Positions 1 to 9,604 of a DNA stretch of 64,000 nucleotides are shown one piece after another (positions within the stretch are counted from its first letter, which is position 1; each line of letters opens with the position of its first letter). The stretch is from Cephalotrichum gorgonifer (lineage: Eukaryota > Ascomycota > Sordariomycetes > Microascales > Microascaceae), in assembly GCA_900312665.1 (NCBI GenBank), contig ONZQ02000024.1, positions 1-64,000 on the forward strand, in the 5' to 3' direction. The notes under the pieces were generated by a model. The model saw only the letters and a list, made by a program, of their open reading frames with translations, was not told the DNA's origin and made no database searches. The position numbers and the translations under genes were made by a program.

Positions 1-1000
1 GATTCTTATAGTAAGATCTATATATTTGATCAGTTCCTCAGGTTGATCAAAGACTTTAGTAAGTTTATCTTTTATCTTATCCTTCAGTCTATAATAGAAT
101 CAGTTGATTATAGGCTTATTATCTTATCCTAGATATATAGTGATCTATCAGAACTTTATTATATATTCTGAAGTAGATCCTTTTTATCGAAGTTCTTATA
201 GCTTATATTATATTAAGTTATCTTTATCAGAGTTACTGAAAGCTCTCTTGATTACTTCTTTGAATTTACTATAGCTGATAAAGATTTCTTTAATCTCTTC
301 TTTCTATTCTTTGCTTTTTTCTTTATAGTAACTCTAAAGGGTTAGCTTAAACTATACTACTATATCATCTATCAGGAATCCGGTTATAACTATAATCTTC
401 TTATAAGCCTTTCAGATATAGTAGTTGTCATAGTAGGCTCTTATATATATAAGGAAGGGCTAAAGCTTTCCTCGGATTCTATCGAACTTCTTGGGTCCCG
501 GGAACTTGGCTATAGGCTTACTCAAGTATATCTCCAGATCAGCTATATGTATCTTAATTGCCTCTATTTCCTGGGCTCCTCGATTATTATAATCCTATAG
601 CTCTATATTAGCTGCCTTAAGTCACTGTATTTCTTCAAGCAGTTGCTTCTTTATAAGGTTTGGAGGACAGGCTGGTCCTCCAGCTGGGGCTTCCTGATTT
701 CCTACTATCTTGATACTGTTAGTAGTAGGGTATTCATCTAATAGGAGTAGTTAATATATTATAATCTAAATCGTAATAGGCTTATAAAGATCTATGAGGC
801 TGGGGTTCCAGTTAAGAAGTAAATTCTGAATATTATAGTATTATTGTAAGTTATAGTTATATCATATAAGTATCTTCAGGGAAGGGACTTGTTATCAAGG
901 TAAACTGAGTATCTGTCTATAGAATGACTGTAGATTGACTACTGTCTTAGGAAAGAAAAGATAACTAGCTATATAGTAAAGAGTATAGCTTATATAGTAA
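1..1000 (-). mobile_element. RIP-like relic of a gypsy-type retroelement gag region
   Basis: Very AT-rich DNA with no long open frame. Read on the minus strand around 750-330, it translates to a gag-like stretch with a coiled-coil-prone segment, then a KFPGPKKFDR-like core and an AYYDNYYI-like block typical of fungal gypsy gag. The frame is interrupted by TAG and TAA codons where CAG or CAA (Gln) or TGG would be expected. C-to-T change in CpA context is the signature of repeat-induced point mutation. The element runs off the left edge, so its full extent and any LTR are unseen. The family is a judgement from pattern, not from alignment. Confidence 0.6.
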
Positions 1001-1057
1001 TGGTCTTCCTTAGGATTGCGGTCTGGTATGATCCTTCTTTGATATCGGGTTGTGGGA

Positions 1058-1336
1058 TCATTGTGATCTAATGATCTCTTCTGGATCGTAGATCATCCTG
1101 ATCCAGTGATCTATCCCTGATTGGTTCTCCCTTGCATGTATGCTTGTGATTCTGCCTGTTGTCACCGCCTCGTATATGACCGTAAGTGTCAAGGAATGTT
1201 CGTTTCGTAACACTTGTATACGATGTTGAAGGGTCTGTCTTGATATCCCCCATTCTAAGGAAGCCTGCCGGATTGATTGGCCATTTACAATAGATTCTAA
1301 AGCCTGATTGACTTCATCTTCGGTATATTTGGCCAT
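1058..1336 (-). pseudogene. Truncated pogo/Fot-type transposase (psq helix-turn-helix)
   Basis: From the Met at 1336 the protein begins with a psq-type helix-turn-helix: about 40 residues containing YTEDEVNQAL, SIRQAS and WGISRQTLQHRI. This is how fungal pogo/Fot/Tc1-mariner transposases start. After the HTH the sequence no longer looks like a transposase and the frame stops at 1058, so the CENP-B-type second DNA-binding domain and DDE catalytic domain are missing. It adjoins the degraded gag relic and marks a repeat-rich left boundary to the gene cluster. It is not expected to be active. Confidence 0.6.
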
Positions 1337-1603
1337 GGCTAACTCAAATAGTAGTATGTAAGATCTGATAATGATTGGAATAAAATTGGTGAAGATATCG
1401 TGGGTAGAGATGGCAGGTTGAAGTGGCGGTGAGGCATTTTGAGGGGGGTGCAAATGAGGGGGTGGTGCAAAAGTGGGTGAGAGACGTTAGCGGGCTTCTA
1501 ATGGGTAAATTCCGTCTACGGTTAATTCATATAACCCCCGGCGAAGCAAGCAACTGTCCTGAGAGTTCTATCTAACGGACTAAAGAGACTACAATACACA
1601 AAC

Positions 1604-2816
1604 ATGGAGTCAAGTCGCGAATTTCCGATCCTGGACTTCTCCAGGTACAGCACAGACTTTGACGGATTCTCAAAAGACCTATTCGCGGCTAGCAACGAAT
1701 GGGGCTTCTTCATCCTTACCGGCCATGGTGTCGAGGGCCTCGAACGGATGCGGGACTTGGTAAGTTAGACTACCGCGGTTCCTTGGGCTCCTCCCTCCCT
1801 GCGGTTTAGGTGTATTCACGCAGGTCGCTAAGAACGGGGTAGGCAAGTCAATTCTTTGACCTCCCGATGGAGGAGAAGGCGGAGAAGATCATAGATAGGA
1901 CCCTTACTGGGTATGACGGCAAGAAGCTCACAACGTAAGAAGGCGTCTATCCCACGGCCTGAAATGCTTGTTCGAAGCTGACTGTGTTAGATTCGCGGCG
2001 TCTGAGGGGATGAGTTTCGGTCACCCGGCCGGCGGGGTTCTTAAGACGGAAAACTTGCCAACATGGTGGGATTCTGCGAAGCGGCAAGAGGTGGAGGACT
2101 TCAAGTCCGGCTGCTACGATCTAAGCATCGCCATAATGTCCTGCTTCGCCGTCCAGATGGGACGCGACAGGTCCTACTTCACCCAGTTCCACCAGCATAA
2201 GGAGCCCGGGAACGTCCTCAAGCTCATCAAGTATCCCCGCTTCAAGGAGCGACCCACCGGCGTCCCGCGTCTCTCGGAGCACACGGACTGGGGCAGCATC
2301 ACATTCGTCTTCACGGACAAGGCGGGGCTCGAGATCCGGGACCCGGATGACCGGTGGTTCGATCTCCCCGTTGTTCCTGGGGGCGTGGTGGTCAACATCG
2401 CGGATGCGCTGTCGCTTTGGTCGAAGAAGTCTCTCAAGTCCACGATGCATAGGATTGGCTGGAATAATTTGGATGTAACCACTGACAGGACGAGCGTTGT
2501 GTACTTTACGCACCCTAACAATGGTATGTACGCCCAAAACGAGGAACCTATAAATTTGTGTAAGGCACCGCTGACTGACTTGTCACTAGGTGCTGTCCTT
2601 ACCAAGTTGGATAAAGAGTCTTCTGATGAGCCGTTGGAGCTTACGTATCGCGATTATCTGAAAATTCGATCGGCTTTGACATATGCCTCGACTCGAGACG
2701 GTGGGGAGACGGGGGACGACTTTGAAGCCTTCGACGAGACCGCTCTTAACCTGGTGAAAAGCCTTAGAGTGGCCAACTCTGGGGTCCTGGAGTCTCACCG
2801 GCTCGAGGTCGCGTAG
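1604..2816 (+). CDS. 2-oxoglutarate/Fe(II)-dependent dioxygenase (isopenicillin-N-synthase-like)
   Basis: Four exons are proposed: 1604-1759, 1843-1934, 1991-2523 and 2590-2816 (335 residues). The phases agree and the third intron has a textbook GTATGT...CTGAC...TAG. The N-terminal non-haem dioxygenase domain is followed by the Fe/2OG jelly roll. Iron ligands are visible as H-x-D in LSEHTDWG and a distal His in STMHRIGW, and the 2OG-binding Arg sits in RTSVVYF. Family members hydroxylate, desaturate or demethylate small molecules; the substrate cannot be read from sequence. It is the first gene of the cluster, next to the transposon relic and convergent with the first regulator. The second intron (1935-1990) is the least certain part of the model. 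Confidence 0.85.
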
Positions 2817-3017
2817 GACAAGTGGAGGGGTAAGCCAGCGGATAGGAGTCAAGCGATCAATAATGTGTTAGGTTCAAGAAGAACCGTAGTTGATAAATGT
2901 TCCGCATGAAATATAAACTCGGCTTAATAAAATCCCGAGTCTCAAGACATACAGTCGTGTTTGAACGCAACACAAAACGGAAGGAAATGGGCTACTGTTA
3001 ATCGATCTTCCTACATA

Positions 3018-5311
3018 TCAGCGGCCGGAAGCACCCTGACACGGCCAATTCAAACACTCCAGCAGATCAATCTCAGCCAAGTCCATCTGAAGATGAGTCT
3101 GGGCCGGTGCGTCCTCCCTCACGTGCCTAATTATCTTCTCCAAGTCAAACTGCCCAGCATTGTTGTGCCGGAGGTCCTGTGTCAAGTCCAGAAGTGAATC
3201 GATGATGCTAACGCCCTTCCTCGCTATCTCGCTCCTTCCACACATCTCGCCGAGTGAGTGAGCGCATTGACGCACTAGGCTCTCGATTTCCCCGCGATCG
3301 ATGATCATGCTCTCCCCTTCCTCCGTAAACAACTCTTCAAACATCAGCGAAACGGCGGCGGCTACCATGTGAGTGCTGGTGGTCCACATGCTTCGAACGA
3401 TCCAGGTGTACTCGTCGTTCGGAAGGGAGAATAGCTCCTGGAGGCACCTCCGAGCAATCGATAGACAGGATATCTGGGCACATGTTAGACTTCGTCTCTT
3501 GAACCATTCTACCGCTGTAAGGAAGGGATAGTAACCTTCGTAAAGGAAAACCACGGGTCTTTGAAGCTTGGAACTTGAAAGTGGCGATGGATGGTGAGGA
3601 ACTAAGAGAAGCCATGTGCGTCAGATTTAGTTTACAGAAAACGGCGTTAGTTGTGTCTCCTACCTTGTGGCACATGGACAGAAGCATTACCCGCCTCTGC
3701 TGTGTAATATGCGGGGGCAGCACGTCCAAGTTTGCGTTGTCTTCGCGGTAGAACACGGGCATCCTCTTCATAATCTTCTTCAGCTCAGAATCCGCGATTA
3801 TTACTTCTTCATACAACTTCCGTAGGCCATCTACCATCTTGCTGGGGTGACCAAGGCTGCATAGTCGGTCTTGCGTCTTCCAAATAAGCACCGAAACTAT
3901 ATGGGAGTTAGCAACAGCTAGCATGCTGAGAGCCGGGTTTAAGACTTACTGTGGTTGTGAACACTGGTATAGCTTGACTGAGTGAATGTATCAACATCCT
4001 GCTCTACTATGCTTCCATCTCTTATCATGTCTTTGGGGTTATCGTGGCAGAGATTCGGCATCGGGGTGTTGAACTGCGTTGCGTGAATCGTGTACGTGTT
4101 CAGGAAGGGAATCTGCAGCCAGTCCTGTCGAATGAGGAACCACCAGACCCTCTTCTGGACCTCGCGCTCTATCAGCCGGCGTGATATCTCATTTGTGTCC
4201 GTGACTCCAACGATCGGCGCGTCGGGGCCTAGACGGTGAAGCCCAAGAGACTGTGCGATGCGAATGGCGCTGCCCATAAGTGTCGCGATGAAGTCCGACT
4301 CGCCAAGGTTGTGTCCGACGTGGATGAGGAGGCACGTTGTCTGTACGGATATAAGGGAGTGTGAAGCCATGAAATTTGCCGCAAACAGGGCCTCGATGCT
4401 CTTCCGGTATAACTCCTCTCCTAATTTTTCTGTACTTACTATTAGATTTGGAGTGTGCACGAGACCTTTGGAAGGTCAAGACGTACCAGGGTTGAAAATG
4501 CCATACTCCGACAACACGCTAGGCAACGCCAAGAAGAGAGTCGTCTATTACTTAGTCCGTTAATCCTATAATAGAAGGAAGAAGATAATACCGGTGTTCA
4601 TACCGACAAGATGGTGTAGTAAAGGGGGAGCCAAAACGGGCTCACGACGTGTCCGGTCTCGAAGAACAGCTCGCTCTCGTCACGAAAGGTAGGACAGTGG
4701 ACCACGTTATGCATCCACGCAAGGCTCTCCTCGTGATACTTGATGAGCGCGCGGGCCTGGGATACCGGGAGGACCTGGTTCGGAGACCCAGGGCTCTGTG
4801 GAGACGACGCGCTCGAGTCGGCCCCCCGGGGGTGTTGGCCGAGCTGCATGACCCGCTGCCGCCCCTGTGCCAGGAACTCTAGCGTGACGACCGCGTCCTG
4901 GGCCACCCCGTCGATAAGCGCCTGCTGCGAGGAACGGGGACGGGGTCCATCATGATGATGTGGGGCCGTGGTGGTGACATGGGGTCGCGGCGTTGTTGAG
5001 CTGGGCGTGGAAGGGGAAGGGATCTGTTGTGGATGGGAGATTGGTGGCCTTGGTCTCTGCTCGGATGGAGGTGGAAGTGGAGAACTTCGTCGGCCACCCT
5101 CTGAGCGGGTTGTGGATCTGGGGGGAACGCGTCTAATCTCGACGTTCTCACGCCTGCATAGATGTTCATTGCCTCGGTCAATGCATGCGGAGCATGGGAT
5201 CACCTTTGAGCAGCGGAGTTTCCTCCGGGCGCACTCGGTGCAGCAGAGTGGTTGCCTTTGCGTGGTTCTCCGCCTTGTACCCGCGCGTGTATCGCGCATG
5301 GACGGGTCCAT
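3018..5311 (-). CDS. Zn2Cys6 transcription factor with fungal-specific TF domain (cluster regulator 1)
   Basis: Five exons, 5311-4604, 4544-4487, 4420-3950, 3896-3664 and 3566-3018, give 672 residues with matching phases; exon 2 is only 58 bases. The Zn2Cys6 cluster is near residues 24-52 with spacing C-x2-C-x6-C-x5-C-x2-C-x8-C. A Pro/Ser/Arg-rich low-complexity linker follows. A fungal_trans domain lies in the middle, with SLGLHRLG and RVWWFLIRQDW typical of the family. It is transcribed divergently from the alpha/beta hydrolase across a 624-base shared upstream region and is likely a pathway-specific activator or repressor. Whether it or the regulator at 18.4-21.2 kb binds the conserved CGG-N10-CCG sites is unknown. 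Confidence 0.88.
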
Positions 5312-5935
5312 GGCACAGACAGGAAGGAATGTAACCCGGGTGGAAAGTGGGTGGAGTTCATGGAGCGGCCGAGATCCTCAAGATCCTGTCGCTTGTCCGG
5401 GGGATACTCGTCCTAATAGGTAATCGGAACGAATGATGTAGGAATCTCGGCCGTGGACTGGGGTGCTAAGCGCCTTAAGGCCAAATCCTAAAATTGCCCG
5501 GCACCGGCCGATAAGCTTTCCATGTGAATTGGAATTGGTAATGAGCTGTCTTTGCGCACGCTATCTCGAGCTACCACTATTGCTTATCTTCTCGGCCGCG
5601 GGTGGGCTAGCGGCTTTGGATGGTAGGGACGAAAACCCGGCGCTAAACTTCTTTAGAATCGCTCATTCCAAGGCAAGCTAGGGAGCGACGGGGGCCTACT
5701 AAGAATTTACCAACGGCTGCGCAGTAAGAAGAAGAGCCGTCCCGACCCTGTCTGTTATAATTGTACTTATAAATATAGGGGCATTTATCGTCTTGCACGT
5801 GTCTCATTTCAACTAAGTTCGTGACATACAACAGCCTCGGCTTCGAAATCCCCAGACAAAAACCCTCCTGCGTCGTCATATCCTCACTAAATCCGATATA
5901 TTATATTCCGACACACGCACACTATCACCACAAAG
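5312..5935. promoter_or_regulatory. Divergent promoter between regulator 1 and the alpha/beta hydrolase
   Basis: Non-coding, 624 bases. It contains several CTCGGCCG-type palindromes (near 5360, 5450 and 5590), each carrying CGG/CCG half sites. A half-site-like CCGATAA at 5508 follows a CGG at 5499 with 6-base spacing, a weaker relative of the TCGG-N10-CCGATA sites found elsewhere in the cluster. A TATA-like run (TATAAATATA) lies near 5768-5777, upstream of the hydrolase. No coding potential was seen. Confidence 0.5.
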
Positions 5936-6775
5936 ATGACCGTCAGGGAGTCCTGCCTGGAGCGGCAACGCAAGTCCTTCTTCTCATCAATCAACGGGCG
6001 CAATATATACATCCAGATCGACGGAGCCGGTCCGGCCATGGTGATGACCCACGGCCTCGGCGCGAGCGCCAACGTCTTCCAGCCCCTCGTGGAAATCTTC
6101 TCGCCCCGCTTCACCGTTGTGCGCTTTGACTGGCCGGGCCTTGGTCTCAGCGGCCTAACGAAGGGTCAGCCGCCCCTCAGCGTCCCCGGGTTCCTGGAGG
6201 ACCTCGAGGGGGTCCTGGACCTCCTGGAGATCGAGTCGGCGATCCTAGTCGGGCACAGCTTGGGCGGCTCGGTCAGCATGCACCTTGCGGCGAAGACGCC
6301 CGCGCGGGTCAGCGGACTCGTCATCATCGGGGCGGGGAGGCCGAGGGTGGAGGAGTCGCAGTCTCGGACCGCGACGCTCAAGATTGCGGAAATAGCGAGG
6401 CGGGAGGGGCTCTGGCTGAATGTCGACGATCGTGTCTCTACGAATATCCCGCCCGAGAGTCCTGCGCTGGCGCGGGCTCTTCTGCGACAGGTCACTGGCG
6501 CGACGGACCCGGAGGGCTACGCGCAGGTTTGCGACGCCATGTGTCACCCGTCGTATGTTGATCCCGACTACTATCGAATCACCATGCCTACTTGCATAAT
6601 AGGCAGCACGAAGGACAAAATTGTAGCGCCGGAGGTGGCGTACGAGTTGCAGGGGCTGATAGGGAAGAACGGGAACGTTCCGGATGTGCATATAATGAAC
6701 GGAGGACATATGATGATAATTGAGGATGTTGAGGGGGTAGCATCGATTATAGACGGCTTCCTGGCCAAGATATAG
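5936..6775 (+). CDS. Alpha/beta hydrolase, MhpC/enol-lactonase-like
   Basis: Intronless, 279 residues, the usual length for small alpha/beta hydrolases of aromatic pathways. An oxyanion-hole HGLG is near residue 39. The nucleophile elbow GHSLGG puts the catalytic Ser at about 108, the acid is Asp 227 (STKDKIV) and the base His 258 (NGGHMM). Relatives hydrolyse C-C bonds of meta-ring-fission products (MhpC, BphD), enol-lactones or esters. In this cluster it could cleave the product of the extradiol dioxygenase, or the ester made by the Baeyer-Villiger monooxygenase; sequence alone does not decide. Upstream, MTVRE is the only sensible start. It has its own promoter shared with regulator 1. Confidence 0.85.
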   Translation: MTVRESCLERQRKSFFSSINGRNIYIQIDGAGPAMVMTHGLGASANVFQPLVEIFSPRFTVVRFDWPGLGLSGLTKGQPPLSVPGFLEDLEGVLDLLEIESAILVGHSLGGSVSMHLAAKTPARVSGLVIIGAGRPRVEESQSRTATLKIAEIARREGLWLNVDDRVSTNIPPESPALARALLRQVTGATDPEGYAQVCDAMCHPSYVDPDYYRITMPTCIIGSTKDKIVAPEVAYELQGLIGKNGNVPDVHIMNGGHMMIIEDVEGVASIIDGFLAKI

Positions 6776-7081
6776 AGCGGAATATACGTCTTAGAAGAAG
6801 AACATATTGGTGGCTAGAAAATCTTGGTAATGTTGTCATAACACGGCGTTATAGGAGGGTAAATCAGTCGATAATTTAATCTCGCTTACATTATTGCATG
6901 GACCACACGGTGCTACATTAGATATAGAATCGAGCACTAGGTATGGCGCCCTTCCCATTTCCCATTAACTCCGTCCTGAAACACACCACACACACAGGGA
7001 GCCGGTTTACGGAGATGAAGCGTACGTACTGTTGATCCTGTAGTCGTATCAGGTACTTTCATTCACAAGCTCTATACACGC
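6776..7081. other. Convergent intergenic region
   Basis: About 300 bases between the 3' ends of the hydrolase and the stilbene oxygenase gene. It contains a short CA run (CACACCACACACACA near 6980) and presumably both polyadenylation regions. Nothing coding was seen. Confidence 0.5.
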
Positions 7082-8872
7082 CTACTTCTTCTGTTGCCAC
7101 AGCATTGGCTCTGCCGCCGCCTTTACCGGCCCCAGATCCTTCTCCCTCTTCTCCTTCCACGCCGCAATCTCCCTGTGCTCCACAAAGTTTCCATGCAGCC
7201 CCAGCCGCAGCTTGAACGGAAGATGGATCACAGCCAGGGGACCCTGGGCGATCTTCCGGGCGTCGAAGATGCAGACGTCGTTCCTCAACTCGTCCAGGTG
7301 GTTCATCAGAGCTATTAGGTACCCGTCCGCCTCCTCCGTGCTGCCCTCGCGCGGGATGAACGCCGGCTCCTGGAATGTGGCGCAGGGGCCCGCCCAGAAG
7401 GTCTCGTTGACAGAGTTGTCCCACGTGAAGTGGCCCAGCGAGTTAAAGAGGCCACCTGCGGGGGACCCGCACTTCTCGAAGTCGTAGGGCTTCGCGCCAT
7501 CGATGACAGCCTGCCAGTAGTGGTTGTACTTCATTGTCACGAAGCGGTCATCCACGCGGGAGAACTCGCCCCCGTCGATGCGCTCCTCGGTGGGCTCGAC
7601 CCAGGAGTTGGTCGGGGCCGCGGGGTCGAAGGTCCAGCGCGTTGTCTTGTTCTGCAGCTTGTTGCGCTTGGCCATGGTGCCGGCCGGGGTGTCCGGGGGA
7701 GGCCACCAGAAGAAGACGTTGCCGTCGGCGACGGTCAGGTCGAACACGACCTTGCCATCTGGCGTCTCGTAAGAGCTGACTGTGTGGCCCTGGAACGCTA
7801 CAGAGAGGGGTTAGAGATGGTATCATGGTAGTTGTAGTGTGTTTCTTACCATTCTTGGAGCGGAACCACCGGATGTCTTCCGGCTTTCCTCCACGCCTAG
7901 GCGCGAGACCGTACCACTGGTCCTCATTCGGATCCCACGCCCAGTGATTTTCGCCGTTCTTCAGGCGCTCGGGATCGCACTTCAGTGGCGTCATGGGAAG
8001 AACAACCCAGTTGTCGGTGATGCCACAGTCGTGGATGATGCCGCAGAAGGGAGCCTTGTACCAGCATTCCTCCGTCTTGACGCCGTCCGCGTTGATTGTG
8101 TACACCACGACGTCATCAGATCCGTCGTTTCCGTCACCGCCCGCCTGTCCTCGCGTCAGTGGCCTGTCTTGGTCGTATGTCATCTTTATATGGAGTTCCA
8201 GTTGCTTACCTCGTACCCGTAGCAGACCATTTCCCCCGTCTTCGGGTCAAACTTCGGGTGCGCCGTCATCGTGGGGCTTAGGACCTGGCCTTCGAAGTCG
8301 TACCGGCCAATAGTGTCCAGAGTGTCCGGGTCCATCGCGTAGGCCGGACCGTCCTCCTTAGAGGCTAGGAGCATACCCCTCCAGAAAACGATGTTCGTAT
8401 TCGCCGCCGTGCGAATGACGCCTTTTACTGCCTCGTTATCCGTGTACGGGTTGCGGTACTTTCCGAACAGTGCCTTGCCGTGCTTGGTCTCGGCGTTGTA
8501 GCGGTCGGTGTGGACATATCGCTGCTTGAAGCTCGCGCGGCCGCCGCTGAGGCGGATGGCCGTGACGTTGCCATCGCCGTTGAAGTGGATGTCCGACTCG
8601 TACACGGGGGCGAACCGGTGGTCGGGCTGTACGCGGAAGAAGGTGCCGTCGATATCCTCGGGGATCTTGCCCGTAACCTCGAGGTCATGGATGTCGCCCT
8701 CGATCCTGGAGGGGCGGTTGAACCCCTGGAAGACTCCCGTAGGCGGGAAGTTGGGGTTATTGTTGGTCTGCTTGACCCCGTCAACGTAGTTGGGCTTCGG
8801 AGTCAGGGTCTCCGCTAGCTCAAAGATGTGCGCCATGTTGTGTTTGGGTGCTTTGAGGCTCGGTGTGAACAA
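7082..8872 (-). CDS. Carotenoid/stilbene-cleaving dioxygenase (lignostilbene dioxygenase-like)
   Basis: Three exons, 8872-8210, 8144-7850 and 7797-7082, give 557 residues. A start at 8836 (MAHIFELAETL) would also fit. The protein matches the RPE65/carotenoid oxygenase seven-bladed propeller family, which uses four His to hold Fe(II). These are visible at about 205 (TAHPKF), 259 (GIIHDCGIT), 324 (FQGHTVSSYE) and 521 (GLHGNFV). The spacing closely matches the fungal stilbene cleaver CAO-1 as I recall it. Such enzymes cleave the interring double bond of 4-hydroxystilbenes (resveratrol, piceatannol, lignin-derived stilbenes) to two aldehydes. Two TCGG-N10-CCGATAG sites lie 145 and 310 bases upstream. 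A true carotenoid substrate is less likely because no carotenoid gene is near. Confidence 0.88.
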
Positions 8873-9016
8873 AGTCTAGTCTAAACGAGAGGGTATCATG
8901 TGCCAAGGATCATGGTATATCTGTGAACAACCATGCACGGCCTCATATACCGCCCCTCATCTGTCGCTGTCCACCATCATAGCAGTCCCCTCCCCCCGCC
9001 CCCGCAATCTAGTACC

Positions 9017-9037
9017 TCGGATATAGTAGGCCGATAG
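9017..9037. promoter_or_regulatory. Predicted Zn2Cys6 site 1, TCGG-N10-CCGATAG
   Basis: CGG at 9018-9020 and CCG at 9031-9033 are separated by exactly 10 bases and flanked by T on the left and ATAG on the right. It lies 145 bases upstream of the stilbene oxygenase start. It shares all fixed positions with the sites at 9182 and 13932. CGG-N10-CCG is a classical inverted-repeat layout for binuclear zinc cluster dimers. Confidence 0.6.
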
Positions 9038-9181
9038 AGACGTCGATTTGTCTTGCGCCTGGAACAAAGGAGTCAAATATTTGCCGCGGTGGGGTACTGG
9101 CGCACGCGCCATGTGGTTCTTGCATAGTAGTACTTGTAAGGGGTGAGGTGTGTGTGGGGAATTGCGGGGTAGAACGTTTCG

Positions 9182-9202
9182 TCGGATACACGAAGCCGAT
9201 AG
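9182..9202. promoter_or_regulatory. Predicted Zn2Cys6 site 2, TCGG-N10-CCGATAG
   Basis: CGG at 9183-9185 and CCG at 9196-9198, spacing 10, with the same T and ATAG flanks. It is 310 bases upstream of the stilbene oxygenase and 165 bases from site 1, so two dimers could bind the same promoter. Confidence 0.6.
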
Positions 9203-9604
9203 AGGTGTTTGTTACCAGGCACCGAAAGCGTAGCCATAGCGGCATTTGACCTGACGTCATTGTTTTAAGCTCGGGGTTCAATGGATGTTTACCCCGCCAT
9301 CCAGGGAGGGGGGTATACACGGTCTCGAGCGGTACTAAATTTGCTGTGAAGGCGGTTCTGCCTCAAGTTCTAATTGGTGTTGGCTGTGGAGTCATTTCTC
9401 CCTCGAGAGGTGCTAATATTGCTGTGAAAAAAATGGTTCATGAGTCAGGTTCGTCCGAACTACACTTTTTCCATTAGGTACTCATCTTACAGCCGAAGCA
9501 ATCGAATGAATCTAAGTGGACTATATTTACGCGCAATACAGTGACAATGGCCCTCCCGCGGCATAATATGACACAACCTGCACTGAATTCAAATCGAAAC
9601 GTTC

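Larger units (their letters stand above)
8873..9604. promoter_or_regulatory. Upstream region of the stilbene oxygenase gene
   Basis: About 730 bases without a convincing gene. It holds two strong inverted CGG-N10-CCG sites (listed separately), a C-rich run near 8991-9004 and the 3' flank of the Baeyer-Villiger monooxygenase gene. The open frame seen here has no recognisable features and I treat it as chance. Confidence 0.5.

Noticed and set aside
2121..2605. Long minus-strand frames across the first dioxygenase gene
   Set aside because: They are antisense shadows in GC-rich coding DNA. The plus strand has all catalytic residues.
9009..9320. A 103-residue minus-strand frame between the stilbene oxygenase and BVMO genes
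   Set aside because: No domain, odd composition, and it overlaps both predicted operator sites.
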